From positions 5,769,501-5,833,500 of the forward strand of contig NZ_JALJWF010000001.1 of NCBI RefSeq assembly GCF_024168645.1: DNA of 64,000 nucleotides, in the 5' to 3' direction. The stretch is from Pseudomonas sp. GGS8. Its GTDB lineage: Bacteria > Pseudomonadota > Gammaproteobacteria > Pseudomonadales > Pseudomonadaceae. Positions 8,762 to 17,372 of this stretch are shown here, one piece after another. Positions within the stretch are counted from its first letter, which is position 1; each line of letters starts with the position of its first letter. The notes under the pieces were generated by a model. That model was not told the DNA's origin. It did no database searches and saw only the letters and a list, made by a program, of their open reading frames with translations. The position numbers were made by a program, and so were the translations under genes.

Positions 8762-9439
8762 ATGCACGATTTCGACTGGAACATCCCTCTGCCCCTGCAC
8801 TTCGGTCAAGCCGAAACCCCGCAGATGAGTCTGGCCAGGGCCTTGCCAGACGATGCCCAGCGACCCGTCTTCGAAGCTTTTATCCAGCAGCGTTTTCGCA
8901 AGGCCCATGGCGCCGATATCCGCCATTTCATGCCGCAACTGTTCGGCCTGAGTGATGAATCCGGCACGCTGTGTGCGGTGGCCGGCTTACGACTGGCCAG
9001 TACCGAGCCCTTGTTTCTGGAGCGTTACCTGGACGAGGCGATCGACCCGCTGATCAGCGCCGCTGCCGGCCAACCGGTGGAGCGGGTCGGGATTGTCGAG
9101 GTCGGCAACCTCGCCGCCAGCGATACCGGCAGCGCGCGGCTGAGCATCATCGCCATCACCTACCTGTTGGCCATGGGCGGGCTGGAATGGGTGGCGTTCA
9201 CCGGCAACATCGGGCTGGTAAACAGTTTTCATCGCCTGGGTTTGAAGCCGGTGACGCTGTGCGCCGCCGATCCCGAGCGGCTGGGCGACGACCGTCACCA
9301 CTGGGGCAGTTATTACGAGAGTCAGCCATGGGTGCATGTCGGCAACATCCGCGCCGGCTTCATTCATTTGCGCAACATCGGCCTGTTCAATCGCCTGGGG
9401 CTGCCAACGTCCCTTGAGGAGTCAAGCCATGTCGCCTGA
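8762..9439 (+). CDS. Thermostable hemolysin (T_hemolysin) family, GNAT-like
   Basis: First gene of the operon, about 225 residues. The family motif is clear: AVAGLRLAS, LFLERYLD, VERVGIVEVGNLA and the later HRLGLKPVTLCAAD block. T_hemolysin proteins were named for haemolysis but have a GNAT/acyl-homoserine-lactone-synthase-like fold, so N-acyl transfer is a reasonable guess. There is no signal peptide. ATG 8762 is 11 bases from GGGGAGG, while an in-frame TTG at 8756 is at the ideal five bases, so the start could be TTG. It overlaps the ligase gene by 11 bases and is led by the four-hexamer promoter. Confidence 0.85.
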   Translation: MHDFDWNIPLPLHFGQAETPQMSLARALPDDAQRPVFEAFIQQRFRKAHGADIRHFMPQLFGLSDESGTLCAVAGLRLASTEPLFLERYLDEAIDPLISAAAGQPVERVGIVEVGNLAASDTGSARLSIIAITYLLAMGGLEWVAFTGNIGLVNSFHRLGLKPVTLCAADPERLGDDRHHWGSYYESQPWVHVGNIRAGFIHLRNIGLFNRLGLPTSLEESSHVA

Positions 9440-10910
9440 AATGGAGCGTTTCAAACAAACCCTGCGCCATCACGCCGAACATAAAAGCAGCGCGATTGCC
9501 TTATGGGGCGATCAGTTGAAACTGGACTACGCCGCGCTGTATGCCGAGGTCATGGATCGCCAACAGCGTCTGCGCGATGAGCACGTCAAGGTGGTCGCGC
9601 TGGCCCTGGACAACGGCACCGAGGCGATGCTTTGGGATCTGGCCATCCTGTTCGAAGGCCTGTCCTGCCTGACATTGCCGCCCTTTTTCAGCCCGGCACA
9701 GCGCATCCATTGCCTGCAACAGAGCCAGGCCGAGTGGGTGATCGCCGAACCGGAACTGAAAGCCGAGCTGCAAGGTGCCGGCTACGAATACGCTGGCGAA
9801 TTCTGGCACCGTCCCTTCAACGGCCCGAACCGAATACCCGAAGGCACCGCCAAACTGACCTTCACCTCCGGCACCACCGGCACGCCCAAAGGCGTGTGCC
9901 TGAGCGCCGAAAGCCTTTTACGGGTAGCTCGTGAACTGGATCAGGCAAGCAAGCCCACCCATCCGCGGCATCACCTGGCGCTGCTGCCCTTGGCGATCCT
10001 GCTGGAAAACCTCGGTTGTTATGCCGCGTTGTATGCCGGCGCGACCCTCAGCGTGCCGAGTCAGAAAACCCTGGGTATTCAGGGTGCCAGCGGTGTCGAT
10101 GTGCCGCGATTGCTGGGGTGTCTGGCCTCCCGCGCGCCCGAGAGTTTGATCCTGGTGCCACAGTTGTTGCTGATGCTGGTCAGCGCCGCCGAGCAAAAAG
10201 CATTCAACCCCCAATCGTTGCGGTTTGCCGCCGTGGGCGGTGCGCGGGTTTGCGAAGAACTGCTGCATCGTGCCCAACGCATCGGCATGCCGGTGTACGA
10301 GGGTTACGGGTTGTCGGAATGCGCGTCGGTGGTGTGCCTCAATCGCCCCGGAGCACACCGCCCCGGCAGTGTCGGCCGACCCCTGCCCCATGTCGAAATT
10401 CGCCTGGCCGACGATGGCGAAGTGCTGGTCAAGGGTTCGACCCTGCTCGGCTATCTGGGGCAAGCGCCCTACCACGCTGAATGGTGGCCGACCGGCGATC
10501 TCGGCGAGTTCGACCCGGAAGGTTTTCTCTACCTCAACGGGCGCAAGAAGCATCAGTTCATCACCAGTTTCGGTCGCAACGTCAACCCGGAATGGGTTGA
10601 GGCCGAACTCACCCAGCGTCGCCACATCGCTCAGGCGTTCGTCTATGGCGAAGCGATGCCGAGCAACCATGCCCTGCTCTGGCCCCATCGGCCGGACTGC
10701 ACCGATGAAGAGCTGGCCACCGCCGTGGCCCAGGCCAATGAGGCCTTGCCCGATTACGCTCAGGTTCATCACTGGACCCGCCTCGATCAACCGTTCACTC
10801 CCGCCAACGGCTTGCTGACCGCCAATGGCCGACCGCGCCGCGACGCCATCGTCGAACGTTACCGGGCGCTGCTCACTGAATCCGTTATTTCCGAGGAATC
10901 TGCACCATGA
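9429..10910 (+). CDS. AMP-forming acyl ligase (ANL superfamily)
   Basis: 493 residues. It should activate a carboxylate as an acyl-adenylate. Core motifs are present: A3 TFTSGTTGTPKGV (about 140), A5 YEGYGLSE (about 295), A7 PTGDLGEFDPEG (about 357) and A8 GRKKHQFITSFGRNVNP (about 372). At A10, where the catalytic lysine normally sits in GKxxR, this protein reads NGRPRRD, so Lys is replaced by Arg; this could weaken adenylation or mark a distinct subgroup. It is somewhat shorter than typical fatty-acyl-CoA ligases. ATG 9429 follows GAGGAG and lies inside the previous gene; its 3' end overlaps the HDO gene by four bases (ATGA). Confidence 0.87.
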   Translation: MSPEMERFKQTLRHHAEHKSSAIALWGDQLKLDYAALYAEVMDRQQRLRDEHVKVVALALDNGTEAMLWDLAILFEGLSCLTLPPFFSPAQRIHCLQQSQAEWVIAEPELKAELQGAGYEYAGEFWHRPFNGPNRIPEGTAKLTFTSGTTGTPKGVCLSAESLLRVARELDQASKPTHPRHHLALLPLAILLENLGCYAALYAGATLSVPSQKTLGIQGASGVDVPRLLGCLASRAPESLILVPQLLLMLVSAAEQKAFNPQSLRFAAVGGARVCEELLHRAQRIGMPVYEGYGLSECASVVCLNRPGAHRPGSVGRPLPHVEIRLADDGEVLVKGSTLLGYLGQAPYHAEWWPTGDLGEFDPEGFLYLNGRKKHQFITSFGRNVNPEWVEAELTQRRHIAQAFVYGEAMPSNHALLWPHRPDCTDEELATAVAQANEALPDYAQVHHWTRLDQPFTPANGLLTANGRPRRDAIVERYRALLTESVISEESAP

Positions 10911-11578
10911 GTTTTTTCGACACCCTGCAAGAAGCCACCCATCAGGAACGCCACGAGCTGTTCAATCTGCCGATCATCCGCGATGCCCTTGAGGGTAACG
11001 TCAGCCTGGACAGCTACCGCGCCTTCCTCACCCAGGCTTACTACCATGTGCGTCATACCGTGCCGATGATGGCGTGTGGCGCACGTCTGCCACAGCGCCT
11101 GGAATGGCTGCGCAAAGCAGTATGTGAGTACATCGAGGACGAATACGGTCACGAACAGTGGGTACTCGACGACATCGCGTCCTGTGGCGGCGACACAGAC
11201 GCGGTGCGTGACGGTCGTCCCTCGCTGCCGATCGAGTTGATGGTCAGCTTCCTCTACGACCTGATTGCCCGGGACAACCCGGTAGGCCTGTTCGGCATGG
11301 TCAACGTGCTGGAAGGCACCAGCATTGCCCTGGCCACCCACGCGGCCGGCAGCATCCGCGAACGCCTGGCGCTGCCGGAAACCGCCTTCAGCTACCTCAG
11401 TTCCCACGGCTCGCTGGATATCGAACACATGCAGACCTACCGCCGGCTGATGAACACGCTCGAAGACCCGGCCGATCAGGCCGCGGTGATTCATGCCTCG
11501 AAGGTCGTGTACAAGCTCTACACCGACATGTTCCGCGGCCTGCCGCGTGATGGGGAGAATCTGCATGCGCCCGTCTGA
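10907..11578 (+). CDS. Haem-oxygenase-like diiron oxidase (HDO, TenA-fold)
   Basis: 223 residues, all-helical TenA/PqqC-type protein. The likely metal ligands of the HDO group line up: E79 and H82 (DEYGHEQW), E136 (VLEGTS), and H167, D171, H174 (SSHGSLDIEHMQTY). UndA, the 1-undecene-forming oxidase of Pseudomonas, has the same ExxH / E / HxxxDxxH arrangement, though this protein is shorter and otherwise unlike it. HDO enzymes use O2 and two irons for N-oxygenation, desaturation or C-C cleavage. In this operon it would act on a product of the ligase or the GNAT-like protein. The substrate is unknown. Confidence 0.85.
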   Translation: MSFFDTLQEATHQERHELFNLPIIRDALEGNVSLDSYRAFLTQAYYHVRHTVPMMACGARLPQRLEWLRKAVCEYIEDEYGHEQWVLDDIASCGGDTDAVRDGRPSLPIELMVSFLYDLIARDNPVGLFGMVNVLEGTSIALATHAAGSIRERLALPETAFSYLSSHGSLDIEHMQTYRRLMNTLEDPADQAAVIHASKVVYKLYTDMFRGLPRDGENLHAPV

Positions 11579-12374
11579 GGCTCGCGTGGTATTGACCGGA
11601 GCGAGTGGCGGCATCGGCCTGGCCATCGCCGGCACCCTGTGTGCCAGTGGCGCGCATGTATTGGCCGTGGCCCGGCACCGGGCGTCGCTGGAGCCCTTGC
11701 TCGAACGCTACCCGGAGCAACTGCGCTGGGTCGGTGCGGACCTGACCTTGCCCGACGACCGGCGCAACGTGCTGGCCGCGGCCGAGGCCATCGGCGGCAT
11801 CAACCTGCTGATCAATGCCGCAGGCGTCAATCACTTCGCGATGCTCGAACAGCTCGATGACAGCGAGGTCAACGCCATGCTGGCAGTGAACGTCGGCGCA
11901 CCAATCTGCCTGACCAAGTTGTTGCTGCCGCTGCTCAAGCAGGCCGAGAGTGCCATGGTGGTGAACGTCGGTTCGACCTACGGCTCCATCGGCTACCCCG
12001 GTTACGCCAGCTATTGCGCCACCAAGTTTGCCCTGCGCGGTTTCTCCGAAGCCCTGCGCCGGGAACTGGCCGATACCCGGATCAACGTGCTCTACGTCGC
12101 CCCCCGGGCAACCCATACCAGCATGAACAGCGCGGCGGCCCAAGCGCTGAACGATGCGCTCAAAGCCAATGTCGACGACCCGCAAACCGTCGCTTCGGCG
12201 GTCATCCACGCCATTGCCGGCGACCGTCGCGATTTGTACCTGGGCTGGCCGGAACGCTTTTTCGTGCGCCTGAACAGTCTGTTGCCGCATCTGGTAGACC
12301 GTGGCTTGCGCAAGCAGTTGCCGCTGATCCGTCGCCTGAGTCAGAAGACCGATAACGAGAACCTCAAACCATGA
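11565..12374 (+). CDS. Short-chain dehydrogenase/reductase
   Basis: 269-residue classical SDR. The Rossmann glycine motif TGASGGIG is at about residues 11-18, the NAAG structural motif near 85-88, the catalytic serine in NVGSTYG and the active-site pair in YCATK near 150. It should be a NAD(P)H-dependent carbonyl/alcohol enzyme in the cytoplasm. ATG 11565 lies inside the HDO gene (14-base overlap), so the two are translationally coupled. In the operon it probably reduces or oxidises the intermediate made by the ligase/HDO pair. Confidence 0.9.
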   Translation: MRPSEARVVLTGASGGIGLAIAGTLCASGAHVLAVARHRASLEPLLERYPEQLRWVGADLTLPDDRRNVLAAAEAIGGINLLINAAGVNHFAMLEQLDDSEVNAMLAVNVGAPICLTKLLLPLLKQAESAMVVNVGSTYGSIGYPGYASYCATKFALRGFSEALRRELADTRINVLYVAPRATHTSMNSAAAQALNDALKANVDDPQTVASAVIHAIAGDRRDLYLGWPERFFVRLNSLLPHLVDRGLRKQLPLIRRLSQKTDNENLKP

Positions 12375-13015
12375 AGAAAATCCTCACCTGCTTGCTGCTC
12401 GGGGTGCTGAGCCAAAGCGTCTGGGCGCTGGACGCCGCCGATCAACAGCGCCTCAATACCATTCAACAAAGCTTGGCGCATATCCAATACGAATTGCCGG
12501 CCGAACAGCGCACCGCCGCCTTCGAAAAACTCGCAGCCCAGACCTCGGCGTTCACCCGGGAACGCCAATCCCTGGCCGAAGCGTGGATCTGGTCGGGTAT
12601 CGTCAACAGCAGTTGGGCCGGAGCCCAGGGTGGTCTCGGTGCCCTGAGCAAGGCCAAGGCCGCCAAAGTCGATCTGGAAAAAGCCCTGGCCATTGATCCC
12701 AAGGCCCTGCAAGGCTCGGCCTACACCAGCCTCGCGGCGTTGTATGATCGAGTGCCCGGCTGGCCTATCGGTTTCGGCGATGCCGACAAGGCCGAAAAAC
12801 TGTTGAAGCAGGCCTTGGACCTGAACCCGACCGGCATCGACAGCCTGTACTTCTGGGGCGATCACCTTTACCGTCAAAAGCGCTATGGTGAAGCCCGGGA
12901 CGCCCTGCAAAGAGCCCTGCACGCCGCGCCCCGTCCTGGCCGGGAAAGCGCCGACGCCGGGCGTCGCAAAGAGGTCGAAGCATTACTGGGTGACGTGAAC
13001 AAGAAACTCGACTGA
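12371..13015 (+). CDS. Exported TPR-like protein
   Basis: 214 residues starting with a signal peptide (MKKILTCLLLGVLSQSVWA|LD). The rest is helical; residues about 95-175 look like TPR repeats (GSAYTSLAALYDR, KAEKLLKQALDLNPTGIDSLYFWGDHLY, GEARDALQRALHAAP). It is likely a periplasmic scaffold protein. It overlaps the SDR gene by four bases and is 11 bases ahead of the response-regulator gene. Its role may be in sensing or transport of the operon product, but nothing in it shows this directly. Confidence 0.8.
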   Translation: MKKILTCLLLGVLSQSVWALDAADQQRLNTIQQSLAHIQYELPAEQRTAAFEKLAAQTSAFTRERQSLAEAWIWSGIVNSSWAGAQGGLGALSKAKAAKVDLEKALAIDPKALQGSAYTSLAALYDRVPGWPIGFGDADKAEKLLKQALDLNPTGIDSLYFWGDHLYRQKRYGEARDALQRALHAAPRPGRESADAGRRKEVEALLGDVNKKLD

Positions 13016-13026
13016 CAGGAGTCCAT

Positions 13027-13689
13027 GTGCGCTTATTACTGATCGAGGATGACGTGGCCCTTGGCGAGGGCATTCATCAGGCCCTGGGCCGTGAGGGTTA
13101 CACCGTCGACTGGTTGCAGGACGGCAGCAACGCCTTGCATTCACTGCTCAGCGAAACGTTCGATGTGGCCGTGCTCGACCTCGGCCTGCCGCGCATGGAC
13201 GGTCTGGAAGTATTGCGCCGCTTGCGTGACAGCGGTTCGAACCTGCCGGTGCTGATCCTCACCGCCCGGGATGCCACCGAAGACCGCATCGCCGGGCTGG
13301 ATGCCGGCGCCGACGATTACCTGGTCAAACCCTTCGACCTGGCCGAACTCAAGGCTCGCCTGCGGGCCTTGTTGCGCCGCAGTGCCGGTCGCGCCCAAGT
13401 GCTGATCGAACACGCCGGCATCAGCCTGAACCCCGGCACCCAGCAAGTCAGTTATCAGGGCGAGCCGGTGGCGTTGACGCCCAAGGAATATCAACTGCTC
13501 CATGAATTGCTCTCGCCTCCGGGCCGGGTCATGACCCGCGACCACCTGATGCAACTGCTTTACGGCTGGAACGAAGAAGCCGAAAGCAACACCCTGGAAG
13601 TGCACATCCATCACCTGCGCAAGAAGTTCTCCACCGACCTGATCCGCACCATTCGTGGGGTGGGTTATCTGGTGGAGGAACGTCGATGA
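13027..13689 (+). CDS. OmpR/QseB-type response regulator
   Basis: 220 residues: receiver domain with acidic pair E7-D8-D9, phosphoacceptor D51 and K101-region KPF, then a winged-helix DNA-binding domain ending TIRGVGYLVEE. Closest in style to QseB/PmrA/TctD. The start is GTG 13027 behind AGGAG; the overlapping ATG at 13025 is in another frame. It is coupled to the kinase gene by a four-base overlap. The four hexamers in front of the operon have the spacing this class of regulator uses, so autoregulation is likely. Confidence 0.93.
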   Translation: MRLLLIEDDVALGEGIHQALGREGYTVDWLQDGSNALHSLLSETFDVAVLDLGLPRMDGLEVLRRLRDSGSNLPVLILTARDATEDRIAGLDAGADDYLVKPFDLAELKARLRALLRRSAGRAQVLIEHAGISLNPGTQQVSYQGEPVALTPKEYQLLHELLSPPGRVMTRDHLMQLLYGWNEEAESNTLEVHIHHLRKKFSTDLIRTIRGVGYLVEERR

Positions 13690-15104
13690 CTTCGATCCGG
13701 CGTCGTACCCTGACGCTGATCATCGGCCTGATGCTGACGGGGTTGGCAATCCTCAGCGTGTTCAACCTGCACGACAGCAATCACGAAATCGCCGAAGTCT
13801 ACGACGCCCAACTGGCGCAGAACGCCCGGCTGCTGCAGGGTGTGATGCGCATGCCGCTGGCCAGCCATGAACACGCCGAACTGTATCAAGCGTTCAACAA
13901 GGCTTTGAGTGAAGCGGTGCCGGGAGTCGATGGTCACCCCTATGAAAGCAAAATTGCCTTTCAGGTGTGGAATCGCAAGGGCGAAGTGCTGGTGCACACC
14001 GCCAGCGCCCCCTCCTTCACCGCGCCGCCGATAACACACGGTTTCAGCGATGTGATGGATTTGAACAACCGCCATTGGCGGGTGTTCATGCTCGAAGATA
14101 AACAGAATGACCTGCGCATCTGGGTCGGTGAACGGAACGACGTGCGTGCGGACCTGGTCGACCGGATCGTGCGTCACACGCTGTGGCCCAATGTGTTGGG
14201 CAGCCTGATTCTGGCGGCCATGGTCTGGCTGGCCATTGGCTGGGGGCTCAAACCGCTGGCCGATATGGCGGCAACCTTGCGGGCGCGGCACAGTGGTTCC
14301 CTGGAGCCGTTGCAACTGACCCCGTTGCCGAGCGAACTGGAACCGATGCAAGCAGCGCTCAATCGGATGCTCGCGCACATTCAAGAGGTGCTTGGCCGTG
14401 AGCGGCGCTTCATCGCCGACGCCGCCCACGAATTACGCACGCCGCTGGCCGTGTTGCGGGTGCATGCGCAAAACCTGCTGGAAGCCGGCACGGAACAGGA
14501 ACGTCGTGAGTCCCTGGCGTTTCTGATTGCCGGGGTCGATCGCGCCAGCCGTCTGGTCAATCAGTTGCTGACCATGGCGCGTCTCGAACCCAAGGCCGTG
14601 ACGCCGGTGCTGCACAGCATCGACTTGAGTGAAACCGTGCGCGCCAGCCTGGCCCAGCTCACACCCTGGCTACTGAGCAGGAACCTGGAGCTGGCTTTCG
14701 ACGCCGAAGACCGGCCTTTTAAAGTCCTCGCCGATGCCGGCGCCATCGACATCGCCCTGAACAACCTGGTCACCAACGCAGCAAATTTTTCGCCGAAGCA
14801 TGGCGTCATCACCGTGCAATTGAGCCAGGACGACGGGTTCTACAACTTAAGCGTCCAGGACCAGGGACCGGGCATCGACGAAGCGGATCGCGCACGGTTG
14901 TTCGAACGCTTCTACAGCCGTGGAAACACCGGGGGCGCAGGCTTGGGGCTGGCCATCGTCAACACCATCGCGACGCGGCTGGGCGGGCGGATTACCTTGG
15001 TCAATCCACCGGAAAGCGGGTTGCGGGCGACCCTGTCGATTCCTGTTGACCAGCACCACAACCCTCTGCAACGGACCAGCCGAGAGCTGCCGCCCAATAG
15101 CTGA
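13686..15104 (+). CDS. QseC-type sensor histidine kinase
   Basis: 472 residues. There are two membrane helices (about 8-26 and 168-187) with a periplasmic sensor region of about 140 residues between, then HAMP and the dimerisation domain. H248 in the H-box FIADAAHELRTPLAVL is the phosphorylated histidine. The ATPase domain shows an N-box-like NNLVTNAANFSP, DQGPGID and GGAGLGLAIV. It should phosphorylate the regulator encoded just upstream. It is the last gene of the operon; the 144 bases that follow hold no gene. Confidence 0.93.
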   Translation: MTSIRRRTLTLIIGLMLTGLAILSVFNLHDSNHEIAEVYDAQLAQNARLLQGVMRMPLASHEHAELYQAFNKALSEAVPGVDGHPYESKIAFQVWNRKGEVLVHTASAPSFTAPPITHGFSDVMDLNNRHWRVFMLEDKQNDLRIWVGERNDVRADLVDRIVRHTLWPNVLGSLILAAMVWLAIGWGLKPLADMAATLRARHSGSLEPLQLTPLPSELEPMQAALNRMLAHIQEVLGRERRFIADAAHELRTPLAVLRVHAQNLLEAGTEQERRESLAFLIAGVDRASRLVNQLLTMARLEPKAVTPVLHSIDLSETVRASLAQLTPWLLSRNLELAFDAEDRPFKVLADAGAIDIALNNLVTNAANFSPKHGVITVQLSQDDGFYNLSVQDQGPGIDEADRARLFERFYSRGNTGGAGLGLAIVNTIATRLGGRITLVNPPESGLRATLSIPVDQHHNPLQRTSRELPPNS

Positions 15105-15248
15105 GTGGCTGATTTTTGCCCCGCAGGTCCCGCTGTGAACTGATCGAATACGCGGACAGAGGCTTGGGCGCTTGCTCCCTCGCCATAGACGGTATCGGAA
15201 GACCATGGCTGCTCTTACAATGCCCGCACCTCCCACATCGGCCTGCCC

Positions 15249-16112
15249 ATGGACATCGACCTCGCCCGCACCTTTCTGGAAATCGTCCGCCACGGCAGCC
15301 TGGCCGCAGCGGCTGAAAAACTGCACGTCACCCAGACCGCGATCACCGCCCGGGTGCAGAAGCTCGAAAGTCAGCTGGGCAGCACGCTGTTCGTGCGCAA
15401 CCGCGCCGGTGCGCGCCTGACGCCGAACGGTGAGGCTTTTGTGGTTTACGCCAATCAACTGGTGCAAACCTGGGAAGCCGCGCGCCGGGACTTGCCGCTG
15501 CCCGAGGGCTACCGCGACGTGCTGCACATCGGTGGCGAGGTCAGCCTGTGCAACCCGTTGATGCTCAGTTGGGCCGGAGAGCTGCGCGAGAAGATTCCCA
15601 GCCACGCCCTGCGCATGGAAATCCGCGACGGTGAAAACCTGCTGCGCCAACTGGAATTGGGGGTGCTGGATGCGGCGCTGGTCTATCAGCCCGAATACTG
15701 GCCACGCCTGCAAGTCGAGCAGGTGCTGGAAGAAAAACTCATCCTGGTACGCTTGGCCGGAAAACCCGATCCTTACGTGTATATCGACTGGGGGCCGGAC
15801 TTCCGTCGCCAGCACGATGCGGCGCTGCCTGAAAAAGCCAAGGCAGCCCTGAGCTTCAACCTGGGACCGCTGGCCTTGCAATACATCCTGGAAAACGGCG
15901 GCAGCGGCTATTTCCGCACCCGCGTGGTCCAGAGTTACCTGGAAAACGGCTTGCTGGAACAAGTGCCCAAAGCACCGGAGTTCAGCTATCCAACCTATCT
16001 GGTTTACTCCCGGGACCGCGATTCGGCGACCCTGCAACGGGCGTTCGACCTGCTGCGTGAAGTGATCAAGACGGACGACGACTGGTCCCAGCGCTGGAAC
16101 CCGCTGACCTGA
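15249..16112 (+). CDS. LysR-family transcriptional regulator
   Basis: 287 residues with the LTTR helix-turn-helix at the N-terminus (DLARTFLEIVRHGSLAAAAEKLHVTQTAITARVQKLE broken here as a family pattern) and the effector domain behind it. The protein is slightly short for the family but complete. It lies in the same direction as the hydroxylase-fusion gene 105 bases downstream; a small inverted repeat GACGCC/GGCGTC lies just after the stop. Which genes it controls cannot be read from the sequence. Confidence 0.87.
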   Translation: MDIDLARTFLEIVRHGSLAAAAEKLHVTQTAITARVQKLESQLGSTLFVRNRAGARLTPNGEAFVVYANQLVQTWEAARRDLPLPEGYRDVLHIGGEVSLCNPLMLSWAGELREKIPSHALRMEIRDGENLLRQLELGVLDAALVYQPEYWPRLQVEQVLEEKLILVRLAGKPDPYVYIDWGPDFRRQHDAALPEKAKAALSFNLGPLALQYILENGGSGYFRTRVVQSYLENGLLEQVPKAPEFSYPTYLVYSRDRDSATLQRAFDLLREVIKTDDDWSQRWNPLT

Positions 16113-16217
16113 CGCCAAACGGGCGTCTTGCACCGGAGCATGACGCTTGTGTCCTCAAGGTTCGGCCTGCCTGTACGGCGGGATCGGCTAATCTGCTGGT
16201 TATAACAATAACCACAG

Positions 16218-17372
16218 GTGAACTCAGTGAGGAAGACCACCGAAGCGTTCCGCGCGCGCTACCGTGCCGACATTCATCCGCTCTACAACCCTTGGTTGCA
16301 CGGCGTCTTTGTGCTGCTGTTCGGGTTGCTGGCCATCGGCGGGTTCTGGAGCACGGTGCATCAGGTGCAACCGCTGGAATGGCTGGCGGTGCCGCTGACC
16401 CTGTTGTTTTTCAACTTCGGCGTGTACGTCGTGCATCGACATCTGGGGCATCATAAAAAGCGCCTGGCGCGGATGTTCTACGCCCGTCACGCGGGTGACC
16501 ATCACAGCTTTTTCACCCCCGGCCACATGACTTATGACAGCGCCCGGGACTGGCGGGTGATTCTGTTTCCGGCCTGGCTGATCGTGCTGCATACCCTCGT
16601 CATCACGGGGCCTGCCTGGTGGCTGCTGGCTCAGCTCGATACCAACGTCGCGGGGCTGTTTGGCGGTTGCATGGTGCTCGGTTACCTGACCTATGAGGTG
16701 TTTCATGCCTGCGAACATCTACCGCCCGACAACCCGGTGACGCGTTTGCCGTGGATCCGCCAGATGCGCCGCCTGCACGAACTGCATCACCGCCGTGAGC
16801 TGATGCAGGAGCGCAATTTCAATATCGTGTTACCACTGATGGACTACCTGTTCGGCACCCTGTACTGGGAACCGGAGCAAGCGCCCCCGCACCTGACGAG
16901 AACGCCCATGACCCGTTTGCAGCATGTGATCGATATCGCTGGAAACCCAGTGGCCGTGCTCGCCTACGCCAGCACCGCGACCCATTGGCCGCAGTGGCAT
17001 CCGTCTTCCCTCAAGGTCGACGGGCAGAGCGGGCCGCTGTATGCCGGGGCGCGGTTCGAGGAAGACATTCGGGCCGGCGGGCGTGAGGGGCATTTGAGCT
17101 GGGAAGTCGACCAATACCTGCCCGGACGCCGCTGGAGGGCTCGGGCCTGGGGCGATCATGGGCTGTCGTTGGTGGTGACTTACGAGTGTGAGATTGAGGG
17201 CGATGGCACACGGTTTATCCGCACCCTGGAATATCACTTCAGCGGCCTGGGGATGCGCCTCGCCAATCGTCTGTTGCTCAAGCGACGCATCGACCGCGAA
17301 TCGACGGAGTCGATGCTGGCGTTACGCGAGATGGCGCAAAAACATCTGGCCCTGGCAGGAGTCAGCGCATGA
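16218..17372 (+). CDS. Fatty acid hydroxylase/sterol desaturase fused to SRPBCC domain
   Basis: 384 residues in two parts. Residues 1 to about 225 are a membrane diiron hydroxylase: TM helices near 28-48, 54-72, 110-135 and 140-160, and histidine clusters HRHLGHH, HAGDHHSFF and HELHHRRELMQERNFN. Residues about 235-384 look like an SRPBCC (START/polyketide-cyclase) lipid-binding domain (HVIDIAGNPVAVLAYASTATHWPQWHP and onwards). The hydroxylase should oxidise a lipid chain in the inner membrane, with the SRPBCC part holding a hydrophobic ligand. Start is GTG 16218 or GTG 16227; neither has a strong ribosome site. The 3' end overlaps the next gene by four bases. Confidence 0.82.
   Translation: MNSVRKTTEAFRARYRADIHPLYNPWLHGVFVLLFGLLAIGGFWSTVHQVQPLEWLAVPLTLLFFNFGVYVVHRHLGHHKKRLARMFYARHAGDHHSFFTPGHMTYDSARDWRVILFPAWLIVLHTLVITGPAWWLLAQLDTNVAGLFGGCMVLGYLTYEVFHACEHLPPDNPVTRLPWIRQMRRLHELHHRRELMQERNFNIVLPLMDYLFGTLYWEPEQAPPHLTRTPMTRLQHVIDIAGNPVAVLAYASTATHWPQWHPSSLKVDGQSGPLYAGARFEEDIRAGGREGHLSWEVDQYLPGRRWRARAWGDHGLSLVVTYECEIEGDGTRFIRTLEYHFSGLGMRLANRLLLKRRIDRESTESMLALREMAQKHLALAGVSA

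Noticed and set aside
9918..10790. 290-codon leftward frame over the ligase
   Set aside because: No start context or family; the ligase on the other strand has all ANL motifs.
10907..11578. HDO protein considered as UndA (1-undecene synthase)
   Set aside because: The ligand pattern is shared but length (223 against about 260) and the rest of the sequence differ; only the fold family is supported.
14847..16133. 428-codon leftward frame
   Set aside because: Antisense to the kinase end and the LysR gene; composition (Gln, Arg, Val, Asp-rich) is that of a shadow frame.
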